A stretch of DNA of 64,000 nt from Siphonodentalium dalli. Lineage: Eukaryota > Mollusca > Scaphopoda > Gadilida > Siphonodentaliidae. Below the pieces are notes generated by a model, which saw only the letters and a program-made list of their open reading frames with translations, did not search any database and was not told the origin of the DNA. Where the stretch lies: NCBI GenBank assembly GCA_032622095.1, contig CP136061.1, positions 133,945,587 through 134,009,586 on the forward strand. The letters are read 5' to 3'. Shown here one piece after another: positions 63,716 to 64,000 of this stretch (its first letter is position 1; every line of letters begins with the position of its first letter). A program made the translations under genes and the position numbers.

Positions 63716-64000
63716 GATAAACACTCTCTGTTGAATTGGATATTTGTGGATTCGAACCAAAAAGTTCTTATGCTCAAAACCTGAATATCCAGCAAAATAA
63801 GTACGTTTATATCAACGCTAATTAAATTCACTGAAAAATTGAAAGGAAACTGCATGAAAGGCAGCTTTTATTGGCATCACACCTCCATGAGCCATAAAGT
63901 GAGATCTCTGGTACATCAAATCTGTGGGCACATTCCATGGGGCTACCCAAAACACTACATGAACAATTTCTTGTTAATCATTGATGACTAGAGTAATGCC

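Noticed and set aside
61771-64000. Search for the preceding AHCYL exons (around LCVPAMNVNDSVTK)
   Set aside because: No sequence encoding these residues was found; they are presumably outside the window.

Overview
The window is eukaryotic: A+T-rich DNA with spliced coding sequence, GT-AG introns of 0.5-9 kb, non-LTR retrotransposon debris and a very dense load of short palindromic DNA transposons. The coding sequence and the repeat style point to a marine bivalve mollusc. Examples of that style are diverged 'tatggccctttt' repeats, blocks ending in 'gatgactatagct...gtgagctaa', and MITEs carrying internal tandem repeats. This assignment is an inference; no species marker is visible.

One host gene can be supported. 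It is the 3' part of an adenosylhomocysteinase-like gene (AHCYL1/AHCYL2 type, the IRBIT family) on the minus strand. Nine exons run from 61,770 down to 28,149 and encode 262 residues of the NAD-binding and C-terminal region. Every junction keeps the reading frame. The 5' exons, which encode the N-terminal regulatory region, must lie to the right of the window. I found no convincing host gene between 1 and 28,000.

Layout. 250-1,860: diverged tandem repeats. 2,190-4,560: a decayed L1/Tx1-like LINE (minus strand) interrupted by a perfect 93-bp palindrome. 4,840-10,200: nested TTAA-flanked MITEs and hairpin elements. 10,200-24,600: mostly unassigned A+T-rich DNA studded with foldback MITEs. 24,600-26,350: another diverged tandem repeat family with a recent 314-bp duplication. 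26,400-28,200: copies of the AHCYL tail-coding unit, split by two transposon insertions. 29,250-31,275: a 5'-truncated CR1/L2-like LINE (minus), with a relative at 62,770-63,715 (plus). 31,894-34,618: a possible TTAA element. 42,830-45,438 and 52,973-55,180: two copies of a 2.2-2.6 kb Harbinger-like non-autonomous element with CCGATA-rich ends. 55,314-59,526: a 4.2-kb element built as a long inverted repeat.

The most interesting points concern transposons touching the AHCYL gene. The present stop codon lies inside the terminal inverted repeat of an element with a perfect 9-bp target duplication. The final exon has been lengthened by a repeat of its own KPNYY unit, and more decayed copies lie beyond. 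A TTAA element begins 21 bp from an intron acceptor. A 237-bp inverted duplication brackets exons that together total 255 nt. I saw no CRISPR array, tRNA, rRNA, virus or bacterial-type operon.
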